Source: Methanobrevibacter sp. (lineage in GTDB: Archaea > Methanobacteriota > Methanobacteria > Methanobacteriales > Methanobacteriaceae). Taken from it: a stretch of 64,000 nucleotides of DNA. The notes under the pieces are model-generated. The model searched no databases. It was not told the origin of the DNA and worked only from the letters and a program-made list of their open reading frames with translations. Each line of letters begins with the position of its first letter. Position 1 is the stretch's first letter. This document shows, in pieces, positions 9,869 through 21,201 of the stretch. Location of the stretch: NCBI GenBank assembly GCA_017407115.1, contig JAFQXD010000062.1, forward strand, positions 1-64,000, read 5' to 3'. The position numbers and the translations under genes are program-made.

Positions 9869-12628
9869 CTACTTACCTTCCATTTCCATTTCAAGTTTGA
9901 TCTCGTCAATGAGTTTGTTTAAATCTGCAGGTTTACCGAAGTCAGATTTTGCAGGATCCACACCATCCTCACCGAACATGGTTTGAATAACGTTACCTTG
10001 ATTGTCTGTAACAAGTCCTGAAGATTTAACTTGCAAGTCCTGAAGCGCATTTACAAGTCTTCTTTGCATGTAACCGGATTGAGCTGTACGAATCGCAGTA
10101 TCTACAAGACCTTCTCTTCCACCCATTGCGTGGAAGAAGAACTCGATTGGGTCAAGACCTGATTTGTAACTTGAGTGTACAAATCCTTTCGCTTTAGCCC
10201 CTAACTCACCTTTCTTGAAGTGAGGTAAAGTTCTGTTAAGGTAACCCCTTTCGATACGTCCACCCCTAACCGCTTGTTGTCCTACACAAGCAGTAATCTG
10301 AGTAAGGTTCAACATGGATGCCCTTGCACCGGTACGTGCCATTACTACAGAGTGGTTTTCTACAGCCATCACATGGTCATATGGGTCATCTTCAGACTGT
10401 TTACCCATGGTAAGGTAGTTTTCTGCAATACTACCGGACATGTCCCTAGCTTCCCCGAGAACTTGCATGATTTTCATCTCTAAAGTCTCTTCAAGGCTTC
10501 TACCAGGTAAAGCTTGGAGATATCCTTCTTCATAAGATTGAACAAGCATGTCTACTTCTTCCATCTTTTTGTCCAAGTGCTCGTTAATACGGGCTTGAGC
10601 TTCCTCAGGAATTTCCTCATCGTTTAGGGATGTGGTAATTCCGGTTTTCATGATTCCACAGATAGCAAGGTCAGTAGACCTGTCTAAGAATTCTTTAGCT
10701 CTTCCAGGACCATATTCCTTAACGATTTTATCCAAGATTTTACCTGAGAATGAACCGTAAGCGGATTCATCGATTACACCTTGCTCAAGGATACCGTTTT
10801 TGATAACAACGGTAGCATCTTCAGCAGGATATACAACAGGACATTTGGATATTTCCGCACTGTAGGACAGGTTTAAGTCATTAGGTAATAATAATGAGAA
10901 TAACTCTTTACCGGTCCATTTATCTCCTTTGTCCTTGTAGATAAATGATTCTTCACTGGCTTCCGGATCATATTTTAAAACCCATTGGTTGGATTTGAAT
11001 GGTGGAATTGCCAAGTGGGATTTACGGATAATTTGTAAAGCTTCCTCTTCTGTGAATTCAACACCGTCCCTTGTTAAAAGGTAAGCTCCGGAAATGTGGT
11101 CGTGAATAGCACCGATAATAGGTCCACCGAACCTTGGAGATAGGATGTGTTCCTGAACACGCATTAATGATTTTGCTTCAGCACGTGATTCGTCAGTCTG
11201 GAAAACGTGCATGTTCATTTCGTCCCCATCAAAGTCCGCATTGTACGGAGGACATACACATAAGTTTAATCTGAAAGTCTTGTAAGGCAATACTCTTACT
11301 TCGTGAGCCATCATACTCATTCTGTGAAGGGAAGGTTGCCTGTTGAACAATACCATGTCCCCATCTTTCAAGTGTCTTTCGACAATGAAACCAGGTTCGA
11401 GCTGTTCTAAAATGAACTCTTTAGTTTCTTCAGTGACTCTTCTTTTGGTATTGCCGTTTTTAACATAATTTGCACCAGGGTGAACATCAGGACCGTTTTC
11501 AATGTAGGTTCTGATTTCATCAATGTTCCATTCATTAACATATACAGGTACGGTAACTTCTTTTGCAATCATTTCAGGTACACCGACCTCGTTGATAGAG
11601 ATGTTTGGGTCTGGTGAGATTACTGTACGTGCTGAGAAGTTTACACGTTTACCGGAAAGGTTGGATCTGAATCTTCCTTCTTTTCCTTTTAACCTTTGGG
11701 TTAATGTTTTGAGAGGTCTTCCGGACCTGTGTCTTGCAGGTGGAACACCTGATGCTTCATTATCAAAGTAAGTAGTAACGTGATATTGCAGTAACTCCCA
11801 TAAGTCCTCAACGATTAATTGTGGAGCTCCTGCTTCCATGTTTTCAAGCAAACGTTGATTGATTCTTAAGATATCTACAAGCTTGTGAGTCAAGTCGTCT
11901 TCTGACCTTTCACCGGTATCCAAAGTAATTGAAGGTCTTACGGTTACAGGAGGAACCGGAAGTACGGTCAAGACTAACCATTCAGGTCTTGCAACTTCAG
12001 AGTTTACTCCTAAAATATAAGCGTCTTCATCAGTGATTCTTTCAAGTCTTTCCCTTACTTCGGAAGGAGTTAACTTGTAGTCTCCCTGACGGATGGTGAC
12101 TGGTTTGTCCAAGCTGATTACTTCCTGAGGCGCACCACAGTGAGGGCAGCAGTGTTTCATGTCCACTTCCTCGTCGTCTTCAGGCATGGTTTTCAATTCC
12201 CTTTTAGCAGCTTTGTAAACCTCTTTCAAGATTGCACTGATGCTTTCCTTGTTGTCCATTGCTTCATGGATTTTTTCTTCAAAGTATTCAATTTGTTCAT
12301 CGTTTAAGAGAATACGACCGCAGTCATTACATGTGGAACGTAAGATTTTGTGAATCACATCACCAAAACCTACATGAATGACAGGTCTTGCAAGTTCAAT
12401 ACTACCAAAGTGACCTTGACAATCCCCACCTTTAAAACCACAAGTTCTGCATACTAAACTAGGATCAATAATACCTAAACGAGGGTCCATTAAACCTTTT
12501 TCAATAGGAAAACCATCATCCCCATAAGTATCAGGATATTCGACAGTGACAACTGACATCTTACGAATATCCTCAGGAGACATTAAACCAAAGTTAATTT
12601 GTTCAATTTTTTTAATATAATGTGTCAT
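9869..12628 (-). CDS. rpoA1: DNA-directed RNA polymerase subunit A'
   Basis: The 919-residue N-terminal half of the largest subunit carries the catalytic magnesium motif NADFDGDEM (about residue 465). It also has an N-terminal zinc site ([16 protein letters not shown], then a CNDCG pair) and a second cysteine cluster CCPHCGAP. The rudder/clamp region includes [20 protein letters not shown]. It forms the active site with B'. It is slightly longer than the roughly 870-890 residues I recall for other archaea. It lies between rpoB1 and rpoA2. Confidence 0.97.
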   Translation of the reverse strand: MTHYIKKIEQINFGLMSPEDIRKMSVVTVEYPDTYGDDGFPIEKGLMDPRLGIIDPSLVCRTCGFKGGDCQGHFGSIELARPVIHVGFGDVIHKILRSTCNDCGRILLNDEQIEYFEEKIHEAMDNKESISAILKEVYKAAKRELKTMPEDDEEVDMKHCCPHCGAPQEVISLDKPVTIRQGDYKLTPSEVRERLERITDEDAYILGVNSEVARPEWLVLTVLPVPPVTVRPSITLDTGERSEDDLTHKLVDILRINQRLLENMEAGAPQLIVEDLWELLQYHVTTYFDNEASGVPPARHRSGRPLKTLTQRLKGKEGRFRSNLSGKRVNFSARTVISPDPNISINEVGVPEMIAKEVTVPVYVNEWNIDEIRTYIENGPDVHPGANYVKNGNTKRRVTEETKEFILEQLEPGFIVERHLKDGDMVLFNRQPSLHRMSMMAHEVRVLPYKTFRLNLCVCPPYNADFDGDEMNMHVFQTDESRAEAKSLMRVQEHILSPRFGGPIIGAIHDHISGAYLLTRDGVEFTEEEALQIIRKSHLAIPPFKSNQWVLKYDPEASEESFIYKDKGDKWTGKELFSLLLPNDLNLSYSAEISKCPVVYPAEDATVVIKNGILEQGVIDESAYGSFSGKILDKIVKEYGPGRAKEFLDRSTDLAICGIMKTGITTSLNDEEIPEEAQARINEHLDKKMEEVDMLVQSYEEGYLQALPGRSLEETLEMKIMQVLGEARDMSGSIAENYLTMGKQSEDDPYDHVMAVENHSVVMARTGARASMLNLTQITACVGQQAVRGGRIERGYLNRTLPHFKKGELGAKAKGFVHSSYKSGLDPIEFFFHAMGGREGLVDTAIRTAQSGYMQRRLVNALQDLQVKSSGLVTDNQGNVIQTMFGEDGVDPAKSDFGKPADLNKLIDEIKLEMEMEGK

Positions 12629-12653
12629 GTATTGGCTCCTTTAATAAATATAA

Positions 12654-14897
12654 TTATGCTTTGTCTCCTAAAACTAATTTAGGGAAAATACATAAACTCT
12701 TAAGTTCGTCTAATAATAATTTAAATGCGTATGATATTTCAACAGGATAAGTTTCTACATCTCCACAGATAGGACAGTACTTTTTGTTTTTGTTTCTGTC
12801 ATATATCGCCAACATACCGCAGTTTTCACAAACGATAGCTTCGTACTTGTCAGACTCATCCAACAGTCTTTCTTTTAATGTTAAAGCTGCACCGTGTGCA
12901 ATAAGACAGTCTCTTTCCATTTCTCCGAATCTTAAACCACCTTCACGTGCTCTACCTTCTGTAGGCTGACGTGTAAGTACTTGTACCGGACCTCTGGAAC
13001 GAGCATAAACCTTATCTGTAGTCATGTGATGTAATTTCTGATAATATGCTACCCCTACGAAGATTTCAGCATCAATTCTCTCACCGGTTACACCGCTGTA
13101 TAGGGATTCGCATCCTGCAGATTCAAATCCGTGATTGAGCAATTGCTGTTTGATTTCATCTTCAAGAGCTTGGTTGAATGGAGTTGCGTCAACACGTTCC
13201 CCTTCAAGACAACCTGCTTTACCTGCAACCATTTCCAATACCTGTCCGATGGACATCCTGGATGGAATCGCGTGAGGGTTAACTATTAAATCAGGCACAA
13301 CACCGAATTCTGTGAAAGGAACATCTTCAGGAGATAATATTAAACCAACAACCCCTTTCTGACCGTGTCTTGATGCGAATTTATCACCAAATTCAGGTTG
13401 TCTGGTATCTCTTACTCTGATTTTAGCTAATCTTGAACCTTCAACAGTTTCGGATAAAAGCACTGCATCAACAATACCTTTTTCACCGTGTCTTACAGTA
13501 ACGGAAGTTTCCCTTCTTCTGTCTGCAACTGTACCGAAGTCCTCTTCTAAAAATCTTGGAGGTGAAGTCTTACCGATTAATACATCACCGGATTCAACAT
13601 ATGATTCAGGGTTTACAACACCGTCTTCATCAAGGTTTCTGTAAGCCTCTTCGGATCTGTATCCTTTGATGTTTTTATCAGGCACTTCGAATTTGTCCAC
13701 CTGACCACCGGCATATCTTTTCTCTGAAGTGTCGTAAGCTCTAAAGAAGGAAGACCTTGCCAAACCTCTTTCAAGGGATCCTTTGTTGATGACCATTGCA
13801 TCTTCCATGTTATATCCTTCATAGGACATTAAAGCTACAACGAAGTTTTGACCGGAAGGTCTTAAATCATAATTGGTTGAATCGATAATACGTGTTTTTA
13901 CGATTGGAGTTTGAGGATGATGCAATAAGTGAGCTCTTGTATCAGTACGTAATGCATAATTGGAAACATATAAACCTAAAGCCTGTTTTGTCATACCCGC
14001 TTCCATAGTGTTCCTTGGAGAGGAGTTGTGGTCTGAAAATGGAATAATACCTGCACAGATACCGAGCATGGTTGCAGGGTCAATTTCCAAATGAGTGTGT
14101 TCCTCATTAAGGTCAGCCAAAGTCATAGCAATGTATGAGTTTTCTTCCTCTTCAGCGTCAAGGTATTCAATAAGGCCTTTTTCTATCAAATCATCCCATT
14201 TTAATTTTCCGTTAGCCACTTTGTTCATGTGGTCTTCTTTTAAAAGAGGATTTCCATCTTTAACAATGATTAATGGTCTTCTAGCCCTACCTGGGTCATT
14301 GAATATGTAAATCTCATTGTTGTCTTCATAGTAAGTAATGTTCATCTCATGAGAGATTTCACCGTTTCTTCTTTTTTCTCTCATTTCATTAGTGAATTCA
14401 ACAGGATTTTCACAAGCTCCTAAAAGTTCACCGTTGATGTAAATTTTAGTGGACTCATCATTGTCATGTTTACTTACATAACTTGGTGGAGTGTAAATGA
14501 AGTCATATGAACTGTCGAAAACATCTTCTTTTTTGGATGCTTTTTTAGGTTCTTCTTCAGGCTCTTGAGGAGCTTCCACGATTGAGACATTTGCATCTAT
14601 GCCGAATTTTTCAAAGTCGATGTCGGCAAAATCAATGATTAATTTTTCATCAGCTTCAGCGGAATCATCCTTAATGAAATCTTTGACTGTGATTTCATCA
14701 TCTTTAGAAAGACCGTTTTCTTGATAATATTCATCTATTTCAGAATAGTGATTGTTGAACCTTTTGAGAAGTTCATCTTTATTTTCAACATCAGCTTTAT
14801 TTACTAATTTTTTAATTTCATCACATACTTCAAGGGTAAAGTAATCATTAAATCCGAAGTATGAAATTGCTTTTATAAACTTATCATTCTTAGCCAA
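12654..14897 (-). CDS. rpoB1: DNA-directed RNA polymerase subunit B' with a long N-terminal extension
   Basis: The 747-residue protein is the C-terminal half of the archaeal second-largest subunit. Core motifs include [11 protein letters not shown] (near residue 365), the hybrid-binding [22 protein letters not shown] segment, and a C-terminal zinc ribbon (CENCG...CPICG). The normal B' sequence seems to begin near residue 145, at [12 protein letters not shown]' proteins of related methanogens are about 600 residues. The first 144 residues are extra and acidic, with a hydrophobic-helical part and then an [14 protein letters not shown] linker. The frame is continuous from an ATG 12 bases after rpoB2, and the codon use looks like the rest, so it is probably a real extension. 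Its function is unknown. Confidence 0.95.
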   Translation of the reverse strand: MAKNDKFIKAISYFGFNDYFTLEVCDEIKKLVNKADVENKDELLKRFNNHYSEIDEYYQENGLSKDDEITVKDFIKDDSAEADEKLIIDFADIDFEKFGIDANVSIVEAPQEPEEEPKKASKKEDVFDSSYDFIYTPPSYVSKHDNDESTKIYINGELLGACENPVEFTNEMREKRRNGEISHEMNITYYEDNNEIYIFNDPGRARRPLIIVKDGNPLLKEDHMNKVANGKLKWDDLIEKGLIEYLDAEEEENSYIAMTLADLNEEHTHLEIDPATMLGICAGIIPFSDHNSSPRNTMEAGMTKQALGLYVSNYALRTDTRAHLLHHPQTPIVKTRIIDSTNYDLRPSGQNFVVALMSYEGYNMEDAMVINKGSLERGLARSSFFRAYDTSEKRYAGGQVDKFEVPDKNIKGYRSEEAYRNLDEDGVVNPESYVESGDVLIGKTSPPRFLEEDFGTVADRRRETSVTVRHGEKGIVDAVLLSETVEGSRLAKIRVRDTRQPEFGDKFASRHGQKGVVGLILSPEDVPFTEFGVVPDLIVNPHAIPSRMSIGQVLEMVAGKAGCLEGERVDATPFNQALEDEIKQQLLNHGFESAGCESLYSGVTGERIDAEIFVGVAYYQKLHHMTTDKVYARSRGPVQVLTRQPTEGRAREGGLRFGEMERDCLIAHGAALTLKERLLDESDKYEAIVCENCGMLAIYDRNKNKKYCPICGDVETYPVEISYAFKLLLDELKSLCIFPKLVLGDKA

Positions 14898-14908
14898 ACT
14901 TTCACCCC

Positions 14909-16453
14909 CTACTCTAATTCAACACCCATGCTTTCAATAACAGTTTTAATTTCATCATCATCAGAACCTTCAGAAATGTTACACATTAAAGCCAAGTTCT
15001 TTACCAAACCACAGTTAGGTCCTTCCGGAGTTTCGTTAGGACATATTTTACCAAATTGAGTTGGGTGCAAATCTCTTGCTTCAAAGTGAGGTTGACTTCT
15101 TGTCAATGGAGATACGACACGTCTTAAGTGAGAAAGGGTTCCCATGTAACTGGTCCTGTCTAAAAGCTGACTTACACCAGCTCTTCCACCTACCCAGTTA
15201 CCTGTAGCGATAGCGTGCTTAATGTTTTCAGTTAAAACATCACTACGAACAGCCTGTTTAATGGAAAGCTCTTTTCCACGTGAAAGACTTCTTTCAAGTT
15301 GATAACTCATATCTCTAGTTAAATTAGTGAAAGCTACTCTGAATAAATCTTCCATCAAGTCACCAGAAACTCTGAGCCTTTTATTAGTATAGTGGTCCTT
15401 GTCGTGAGGTTCTCTTTTTCCTTCAATAACTTCAAGTAACATTTCAGTCATTTCAGCTAAGTAAATAGCTTTATCACGACATTTTTCTTGCTCAGTTCCC
15501 ATGTGTGGCAATAAGTAACGGTTCACTACGTCAACAGCACGTCTTAAACGGTAATCTTTAGGCATGTTTTTAGCTACTCTATTACCTATGTATTTAATAG
15601 CAGCAATTTGCAGGTATCTTCTTCTTTCATCAAGAGTCATTCCATCCATTTCGTTTTGGTCTAATTTCAATGCTTCACGGGAAACTTGAATATCGTCCGC
15701 TATCATCATTTGGAAATTATTATCATCAGAAATTGCGGTAATAATCTCTTCATCTGTAGCCAAACCGAGTGCTCTTAATAAAATAACTAATGGAATTTCT
15801 CCAGGAAGATATGGGAATGAAATTCTTAAAAATACACCATTTTTACGTGGTTTTTTATATTCTAAAGTAATTCTAGCTCTGAAACCGCTTTTAATTGAAG
15901 TGACAACAGCTTTGGCATGCCTTTCTTCAAGTTCACCCAAACGTTCAAGGATAATTTTGTTTGGAGCGATTTCTTCCATAGTAACAACAGCTCTTTCGGA
16001 ACCGTTCACAATGAAGTAACCTCCTAAATCTTGAGGGTCTTCATGCTTTTCAACCAATTCTTCAGGAGTGAGACCGTTAAGATGGCAAATGTCGGATTTG
16101 AGCATTACCGGCAACTCACCGATATATACTTCTTCTAAAGGATTTTCTTCCCCATCTTCATTTAACGCCATTTCAAGGTACATGTCTGCAGAATAATTTA
16201 AGTTCCTAAGCCTTGCTTCAGTTGGGTCAATTTCACTGCTTGATCCATCTGCTTCTTTGTTAGATGGTTTTTCAATACGAACTTTACCAGTTTTTAAAGT
16301 GTATTTTCCGTCATCTAAAGTAATAGGTTCAGTAATATCAATGATATTTTGAATCCTATTATTTACAAAATCGTTGTATGACTTTATATGGTGGTCAACC
16401 AAATCATACTTATCAAAAAATGCATCAACTAATTTCCAGTTATTCTCTGTCAT
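14909..16453 (-). CDS. rpoB2: DNA-directed RNA polymerase subunit B''
   Basis: The 514-residue N-terminal half of the second-largest subunit covers the protrusion, lobe and fork regions. Visible motifs are [14 protein letters not shown] near residue 145 and the fork-loop sequence [16 protein letters not shown] followed by [25 protein letters not shown] near the end. The ATG at 16453 has GGAGG six bases upstream; the ATG at 16459 touches that site directly and is unlikely. It is followed by rpoB1 after 11 bases. Confidence 0.97.
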   Translation of the reverse strand: MTENNWKLVDAFFDKYDLVDHHIKSYNDFVNNRIQNIIDITEPITLDDGKYTLKTGKVRIEKPSNKEADGSSSEIDPTEARLRNLNYSADMYLEMALNEDGEENPLEEVYIGELPVMLKSDICHLNGLTPEELVEKHEDPQDLGGYFIVNGSERAVVTMEEIAPNKIILERLGELEERHAKAVVTSIKSGFRARITLEYKKPRKNGVFLRISFPYLPGEIPLVILLRALGLATDEEIITAISDDNNFQMMIADDIQVSREALKLDQNEMDGMTLDERRRYLQIAAIKYIGNRVAKNMPKDYRLRRAVDVVNRYLLPHMGTEQEKCRDKAIYLAEMTEMLLEVIEGKREPHDKDHYTNKRLRVSGDLMEDLFRVAFTNLTRDMSYQLERSLSRGKELSIKQAVRSDVLTENIKHAIATGNWVGGRAGVSQLLDRTSYMGTLSHLRRVVSPLTRSQPHFEARDLHPTQFGKICPNETPEGPNCGLVKNLALMCNISEGSDDDEIKTVIESMGVELE

Positions 16454-16703
16454 GGACATCCTCCAGCATTACGTAACGCAATAAAAATAATAAATAAATA
16501 AAAAATAACAGATACGTTAGGATAAACCTAACAACTAATTCATTTAATCATTATTCTTAATTTACTCATAACTATCTCCAATTTAAGATAATTCCTCTCA
16601 AACTAAGTTCAAATTTATTATAATGAATTTCTAAAAAACAAAAAAATACAGAAATTATACTATATTAAATTTACTACTCTAAAATTATATTAAAAACTTA
16701 TGA

Positions 16704-16937
16704 TTACCCTTCTACTATCCTATAAGTAACAAATACTCCAGCAGTTTGACTTTCACGGGTAATTCTTAAAACATTCCCAGGCTCAGCACCAATTGCTTCC
16801 ACAACAGGATCATTAGCCCTTATCTTAGGAAGGTCTTTGAATTCATAATCTACATCACTAAATTCTTCAGAAATTTCTTCTTCAGTCATGATTTCATGCT
16901 TTGGTACGAGCATATGGTCTTGAATATCAATTTTCAA
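16704..16937 (-). CDS. rpoH: DNA-directed RNA polymerase subunit H
   Basis: This 77-residue subunit is the archaeal homologue of the C-terminal domain of eukaryotic Rpb5. It shows HMLVPKHEIM near the start and GAEPGNVLRITRESQTAG near the end, and binds the jaw region of the polymerase. It is the first gene of the rpoH-B''-B'-A'-A'' series. About 250 AT-rich bases with no visible gene separate it from rpoB2, so rpoB2 may have an additional promoter. Confidence 0.96.
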   Translation of the reverse strand: MKIDIQDHMLVPKHEIMTEEEISEEFSDVDYEFKDLPKIRANDPVVEAIGAEPGNVLRITRESQTAGVFVTYRIVEG

Positions 16938-16980
16938 ATTTTTTCCTCCAAATAGAAAAGTTAAAATATAAAATTAGAAA

Positions 16981-17054
<74 letters not shown>

Positions 17055-17084
17055 ATGAGACATACATACTATTATAACTTGAAG

Positions 17085-17156
17085 CGCCCTGGCCGGGATT
17101 TGAACCCGAGTCGCGGGCTCGACAGGCCCACATGATAGCCCCTACACCACCAGGGC
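17085..17156 (-). tRNA. tRNA-Asp (anticodon GUC)
   Basis: Cloverleaf on the minus strand: acceptor GCCCTGG/CCAGGGC with discriminator G, anticodon loop CTGTCGA (anticodon GTC), T loop TTCAAAT. No intron and no encoded CCA. Confidence 0.95.
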
Positions 17157-17271
17157 AACTCACATCTAAATAGTACACTATCAATACTATTATCTTAATC
17201 ATATATAAAGGTTTCGGAAAAATCAAATATTTTTCAAAAATTACATACAATTTCAAATAAATAGATTGAAA

Positions 17272-17345
<74 letters not shown>

Positions 17346-17351
17346 TAAAGA

Positions 17352-17426
<75 letters not shown>

Positions 17427-17541
17427 ACATACAAAATGCATGTAGATAACATACTAATGATAATATAATTATAATAATATATAAATCTTACTATAATTAC
17501 AATAAATTTATGAAAATTACAAAATTTAAATATAAATTAAA

Positions 17542-17617
<76 letters not shown>

Positions 17618-17700
17618 TATATAAAAATTTGTAGAACACTATAAATTATATTTATAGTTATTTAAATACTTTACGATAAAATGGGAAAAATTCATAAAAA

Positions 17701-17709
17701 TTTAAATAT
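17701..17709 (+). promoter_or_regulatory. TATA box of thiM-thiE
   Basis: The sequence TTTAAATAT lies 24 bases before the thiM ATG and is preceded by an A-rich factor-B-type element. The normal 25-base spacing puts the transcription start at or just before the ATG, so the transcript is probably leaderless. There is no room for a thiamine riboswitch. Confidence 0.55.
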
Positions 17710-17732
17710 CATATAATTTATAATTAATAATC

Positions 17733-18599
17733 ATGATAAATAATGAAAAAGAACTACTGGAAAAGATTGATGAAACCTTAAAAAATATAAAAGAAAAAAA
17801 TCCATTAACCCATTGCATAACCAATTCCGTCACCATCAACGACTGTGCAAACGCAGTCCTTGCAATTGGAGGATCACCATTTATGGCAGAAGATGTTGAA
17901 GAATTGGAAGAGGTAGTAACCATAGCAGATGCATTAGTGATAAATATTGGAAAATTAAGTAAAGACCAAGTTGAAGCTATGAAAGTAAGTGCAAAAACAG
18001 CAAACAAAACAAACACCCCAATTGTTTTAGATCCGGTAGGAGTCGGAGTAACCGAACTTAGAAACAAAACCACCATGGACCTAATTGAAAATTATCAGAT
18101 GGCAGCAATCCGTGGAAATATCAGTGAAATAAAAGCAATAGCCAAATTAACAGGAGTTATTGATGAAAGTAATGCTGCAAAAGGTGTAGACGTTAATATT
18201 GATGATATAATCACTGAAGAAAACTTAGTCGCAAATGGTGAAATCATTAAAGAACTTGCAGTCAAACTGAACACAACAATATTGGCAAGTGGCCCAATAG
18301 ACATATTAAGTGACGGTGAAACAGTAATAGTCATCGATAACGGAGACGACATGATGCCTCTGATTACAGGAAGCGGCTGCATGTTATCATCCATCGTTGG
18401 AAGTTGTGTTGGAGGTTCAACTCCTCTTGAAGGAAGTCTTGTTGCAATTCTGGCCATGAATATTGCTGGTGAAAAAGCAAGAGCAAAAGTTGAAGCCAAC
18501 GATGAAGGAACCGGATCATTTAGAGCATATCTAATTGACTATTTATACAAAACCAACAGTGAAAGTTTAGTGAACGAATCAAACATCAAGATATTATGA
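17733..18599 (+). CDS. thiM: Hydroxyethylthiazole kinase
   Basis: The 288-residue ribokinase-like enzyme phosphorylates 4-methyl-5-(2-hydroxyethyl)thiazole for thiamine salvage. Conserved parts are THCITNSVTINDCANA (residues 26-41), GGSPFMAE, VLDPVGVG (substrate side) and ITGSGCML near residue 210, with the conserved cysteine in the anion-hole loop. It overlaps thiE by four bases (ATGA). A TATA box directly upstream indicates a leaderless transcript. ThiM and ThiE together join salvaged thiazole to the pyrimidine. Confidence 0.96.
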   Translation: MINNEKELLEKIDETLKNIKEKNPLTHCITNSVTINDCANAVLAIGGSPFMAEDVEELEEVVTIADALVINIGKLSKDQVEAMKVSAKTANKTNTPIVLDPVGVGVTELRNKTTMDLIENYQMAAIRGNISEIKAIAKLTGVIDESNAAKGVDVNIDDIITEENLVANGEIIKELAVKLNTTILASGPIDILSDGETVIVIDNGDDMMPLITGSGCMLSSIVGSCVGGSTPLEGSLVAILAMNIAGEKARAKVEANDEGTGSFRAYLIDYLYKTNSESLVNESNIKIL

Positions 18600-19216
18600 A
18601 CAGCATAGACCTATCCCTCTATCTTGTCACAGACAACAGTGACGATGTGGAGAAATTTTTAAAAACAATTGAAGACGCAATAAAAGGCGGGACAACCGTA
18701 GTGCAAATAAGGGAAAAAACCGCCGATACCCTTGACTTTTATAATTTGGCATTGAAAGTTAAAGAGATAACAACAAAATACAATGTTCCGCTAATTATCA
18801 ACGACAGAGTTGATGTGGCACTGGCAATTGATGCGGATGGAGTCCATGTAGGACAGTCCGACATGCCCTGCGACGTAACAAGACAGCTTGTGGGAGACGA
18901 TAAGATAGTAGGCGTCTCAGCAGCTACGATTGAAGAAGCCAAAAAAGCGCAAAATGATGGTGCAGATTATATTGGAACAGGAGCTGTATTTCCAACACAA
19001 ACAAAAGATGATGCACCTTCAGTTACAAAAGAGGAACTAAAAGAAATTGTTGAATCAATTGACATTCCAGTAGTGGCAATCGGAGGCATCACTTTAGAAA
19101 ATGCTCATGAATTAGTTGATACTGGAATTAGCGGATTATCTGTAGTCAGTGCAATAATGAGTTCTGATAATCCTAAAAAATCATCCGAAGAGCTATTAAA
19201 AATATTTAATAGCTAA
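18596..19216 (+). CDS. thiE: Thiamine-phosphate synthase
   Basis: The 206-residue TIM-barrel enzyme joins HMP-pyrophosphate and thiazole phosphate to give thiamine phosphate. The motifs TTVVQIREK, LIINDRVDVALAIDADGVHVGQSDMP and IGTGAVFPTQTK match the family. The ATG overlaps the stop of thiM, so expression is coupled. Confidence 0.96.
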   Translation: MNSIDLSLYLVTDNSDDVEKFLKTIEDAIKGGTTVVQIREKTADTLDFYNLALKVKEITTKYNVPLIINDRVDVALAIDADGVHVGQSDMPCDVTRQLVGDDKIVGVSAATIEEAKKAQNDGADYIGTGAVFPTQTKDDAPSVTKEELKEIVESIDIPVVAIGGITLENAHELVDTGISGLSVVSAIMSSDNPKKSSEELLKIFNS

Positions 19217-19253
19217 TTTATTTTTTAAAAAAAGTAATAAAAAAGTAAAAAAG

Positions 19254-20468
19254 TTATTTTTTACTCTCTTTTAGAGCTTCTACAGCAGCAAGCTTTTTAC
19301 CTGCAAGCATACTAATACAAGCACCGCCACCACTGCTTAAGTGACTCATTTGATTTTCTAAACCAAGACCGGCTGTAGCTGCTGCAATATGGCCTCCTCC
19401 AATCAAGGAGAAACCGTTTGAATTTGCCATTGCATTAATCAGGTCTTCGGTACCCATTGCAAATTTAGGATCTTCAAATACTCCTGCGGGACCGTTTGCA
19501 AAAATATACTTGGCCTCCCTAATTTCTTTTGCATAAAATGCAATGGTTTTAATACCTATATCAAAAATGGCTTCATTTGGGATTTCATTACTGTCAATGT
19601 CAACCCTTTCACCATCAATTTCACAGGCCACATCAATAGGATATTTGACCTTATCGCCGAATCTTTCAATTAAATCTTTTGATTTTTCAACCATATCCTC
19701 ATATCCTCTGCCTACAATGAAATCACGATTTACCTGACCTATATCAAAGCCTGCAGCCCACAAAACAATGTTTCCAACAATACCTGTTGTTAGAATTGTA
19801 TCTGCTGTTCCATTGCTCAATACATTCTCCATAACATCAATGGAATCTTCAGGCTTCATACCTCCAAGCAAAAATACGCAAGGATGTTCAACATTATCCA
19901 AAGCACTTTGAATAACAGTCAATTCCTCTTCCATTACCCTTCCGGCAGCAGAAGGAGTGTTGACTGTAAATCCGACAAGTGATGCTTGGGACCTGTGTGC
20001 CGCTGCGAATGCATCATTGATGAAATAGTCAATGTATGGGGACAAATGCCTTACAAGCAATGTTTTGGATTGCTCAAGTGGAGTCCTTGAGAGAGATTCT
20101 TCAGAAAAGAAACGTGCATTTTCAAGCAATAATATTTCATGTGGTTTGAGATTATGGATAGCTTCTTTTGCAGCGTTTGAAAAAAGAGAATCTACATATT
20201 TTACTCTTAAGTTTAAAATATCTGACAGCGCATCGGCATGTTGGGATAAAGTTGTGAAATCTTTTTTACCTGGACGGCTTTGATGTGCAAGAATTACGAC
20301 TTTAGCGCCCTTATTGGATAATTCCTTAATTGTTCTTGCATGTAATTTCAATCTTGTATCATCTAAAATAATTCCTGAACTTGGATCAACCGGAGCATTG
20401 ATGTCAACTCTTACAAGTACTGTTTTATTTTCAATGTCAAAATCATCAATTGTATTAAATTCGACCAT
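19254..20468 (-). CDS. pgk: Phosphoglycerate kinase
   Basis: The 404-residue enzyme interconverts 1,3-bisphosphoglycerate and 3-phosphoglycerate with ADP/ATP. It shows the N-domain substrate motif VRVDINAPVD, the catalytic-arginine region, the hinge, and the glycine-rich nucleotide loop GGGHIAAATAGLG near residue 360. Methanogens run it mainly in the gluconeogenic direction. It is followed upstream on the same strand by tpiA (17-base gap), a natural pairing of neighbouring glycolytic steps. Confidence 0.96.
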   Translation of the reverse strand: MVEFNTIDDFDIENKTVLVRVDINAPVDPSSGIILDDTRLKLHARTIKELSNKGAKVVILAHQSRPGKKDFTTLSQHADALSDILNLRVKYVDSLFSNAAKEAIHNLKPHEILLLENARFFSEESLSRTPLEQSKTLLVRHLSPYIDYFINDAFAAAHRSQASLVGFTVNTPSAAGRVMEEELTVIQSALDNVEHPCVFLLGGMKPEDSIDVMENVLSNGTADTILTTGIVGNIVLWAAGFDIGQVNRDFIVGRGYEDMVEKSKDLIERFGDKVKYPIDVACEIDGERVDIDSNEIPNEAIFDIGIKTIAFYAKEIREAKYIFANGPAGVFEDPKFAMGTEDLINAMANSNGFSLIGGGHIAAATAGLGLENQMSHLSSGGGACISMLAGKKLAAVEALKESKK

Positions 20469-20485
20469 TTTCCCACTCTAAATAA

Positions 20486-21154
20486 TTATAATTTGCTTAC
20501 CAAATCAAGTAAAGCATCTTTTGGGCTTTCTGCCTTAATAATTCCTGATGCAAGCAATACTCCATCAGCACCTAAATCCATTGCAGCTTTCATATCATCA
20601 CCAGTGGTGATTCCTGCACCACATAATACCTTTACGTTTTTGTTGATGGCTTTAACCTCTTTTACTGTATCTTCAACGACTTCAGGTTGCGCTTGAGATA
20701 CTGGAATTCCTGTACCGATCAGTTCAGGAGGTTCTACAGCAACTGCAGTAGGTGCAAGTGTGGCCACTGCCTTTGAAGTTTCAATATTGTTTGTGCATAC
20801 GCAAGACTCAATCTCATTTTGCTTGCATAACTTTACAACCTCATCAATGTCAGCCAGTTTCATTCTCTGTTCTGAATGATTAATCAATGAACCGCTTACA
20901 CCAGCATCAATTAAAGTGTTAATCAAATTAGAACCAGTGTGTCCTCCAGGAGAAATCGCATCAATGTGCTGTGCAAAAATAGGAAGTGAAGCTTCCTGGG
21001 ATATCCTATAAATATCTGCTGCCTGAGGAGCTGCAACCATAGTAATTCCAGATTCGCTGGCAGCACTTTCCAAGTCATGTGCAAGTTCTAAAGCATTTAT
21101 ACCGCTTGATTCCAGATAGGTTTTATAATTCAATATCACAATTGGTGTATCCAT
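20486..21154 (-). CDS. tpiA: Triosephosphate isomerase (archaeal type)
   Basis: The 222-residue protein matches the short archaeal TIM, about 25-30 residues smaller than bacterial enzymes. Active-site elements are NYKTY (lysine), NHSEQR (histidine near residue 93), EPPELIGTG (catalytic glutamate) and the phosphate loop GADGVLLASG. It interconverts dihydroxyacetone phosphate and glyceraldehyde 3-phosphate. It is co-oriented with and 17 bases from pgk. Confidence 0.96.
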   Translation of the reverse strand: MDTPIVILNYKTYLESSGINALELAHDLESAASESGITMVAAPQAADIYRISQEASLPIFAQHIDAISPGGHTGSNLINTLIDAGVSGSLINHSEQRMKLADIDEVVKLCKQNEIESCVCTNNIETSKAVATLAPTAVAVEPPELIGTGIPVSQAQPEVVEDTVKEVKAINKNVKVLCGAGITTGDDMKAAMDLGADGVLLASGIIKAESPKDALLDLVSKL

Positions 21155-21201
21155 AATAATCCCACAATAACTTTATTATTATAATATTTGGAAAACATCA
21201 G

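Noticed and set aside
8667-16453. Frameshifts splitting the two large RNA polymerase genes
   Set aside because: The A'/A'' and B'/B'' splits are normal for archaea, and each half has its own ribosome binding site.
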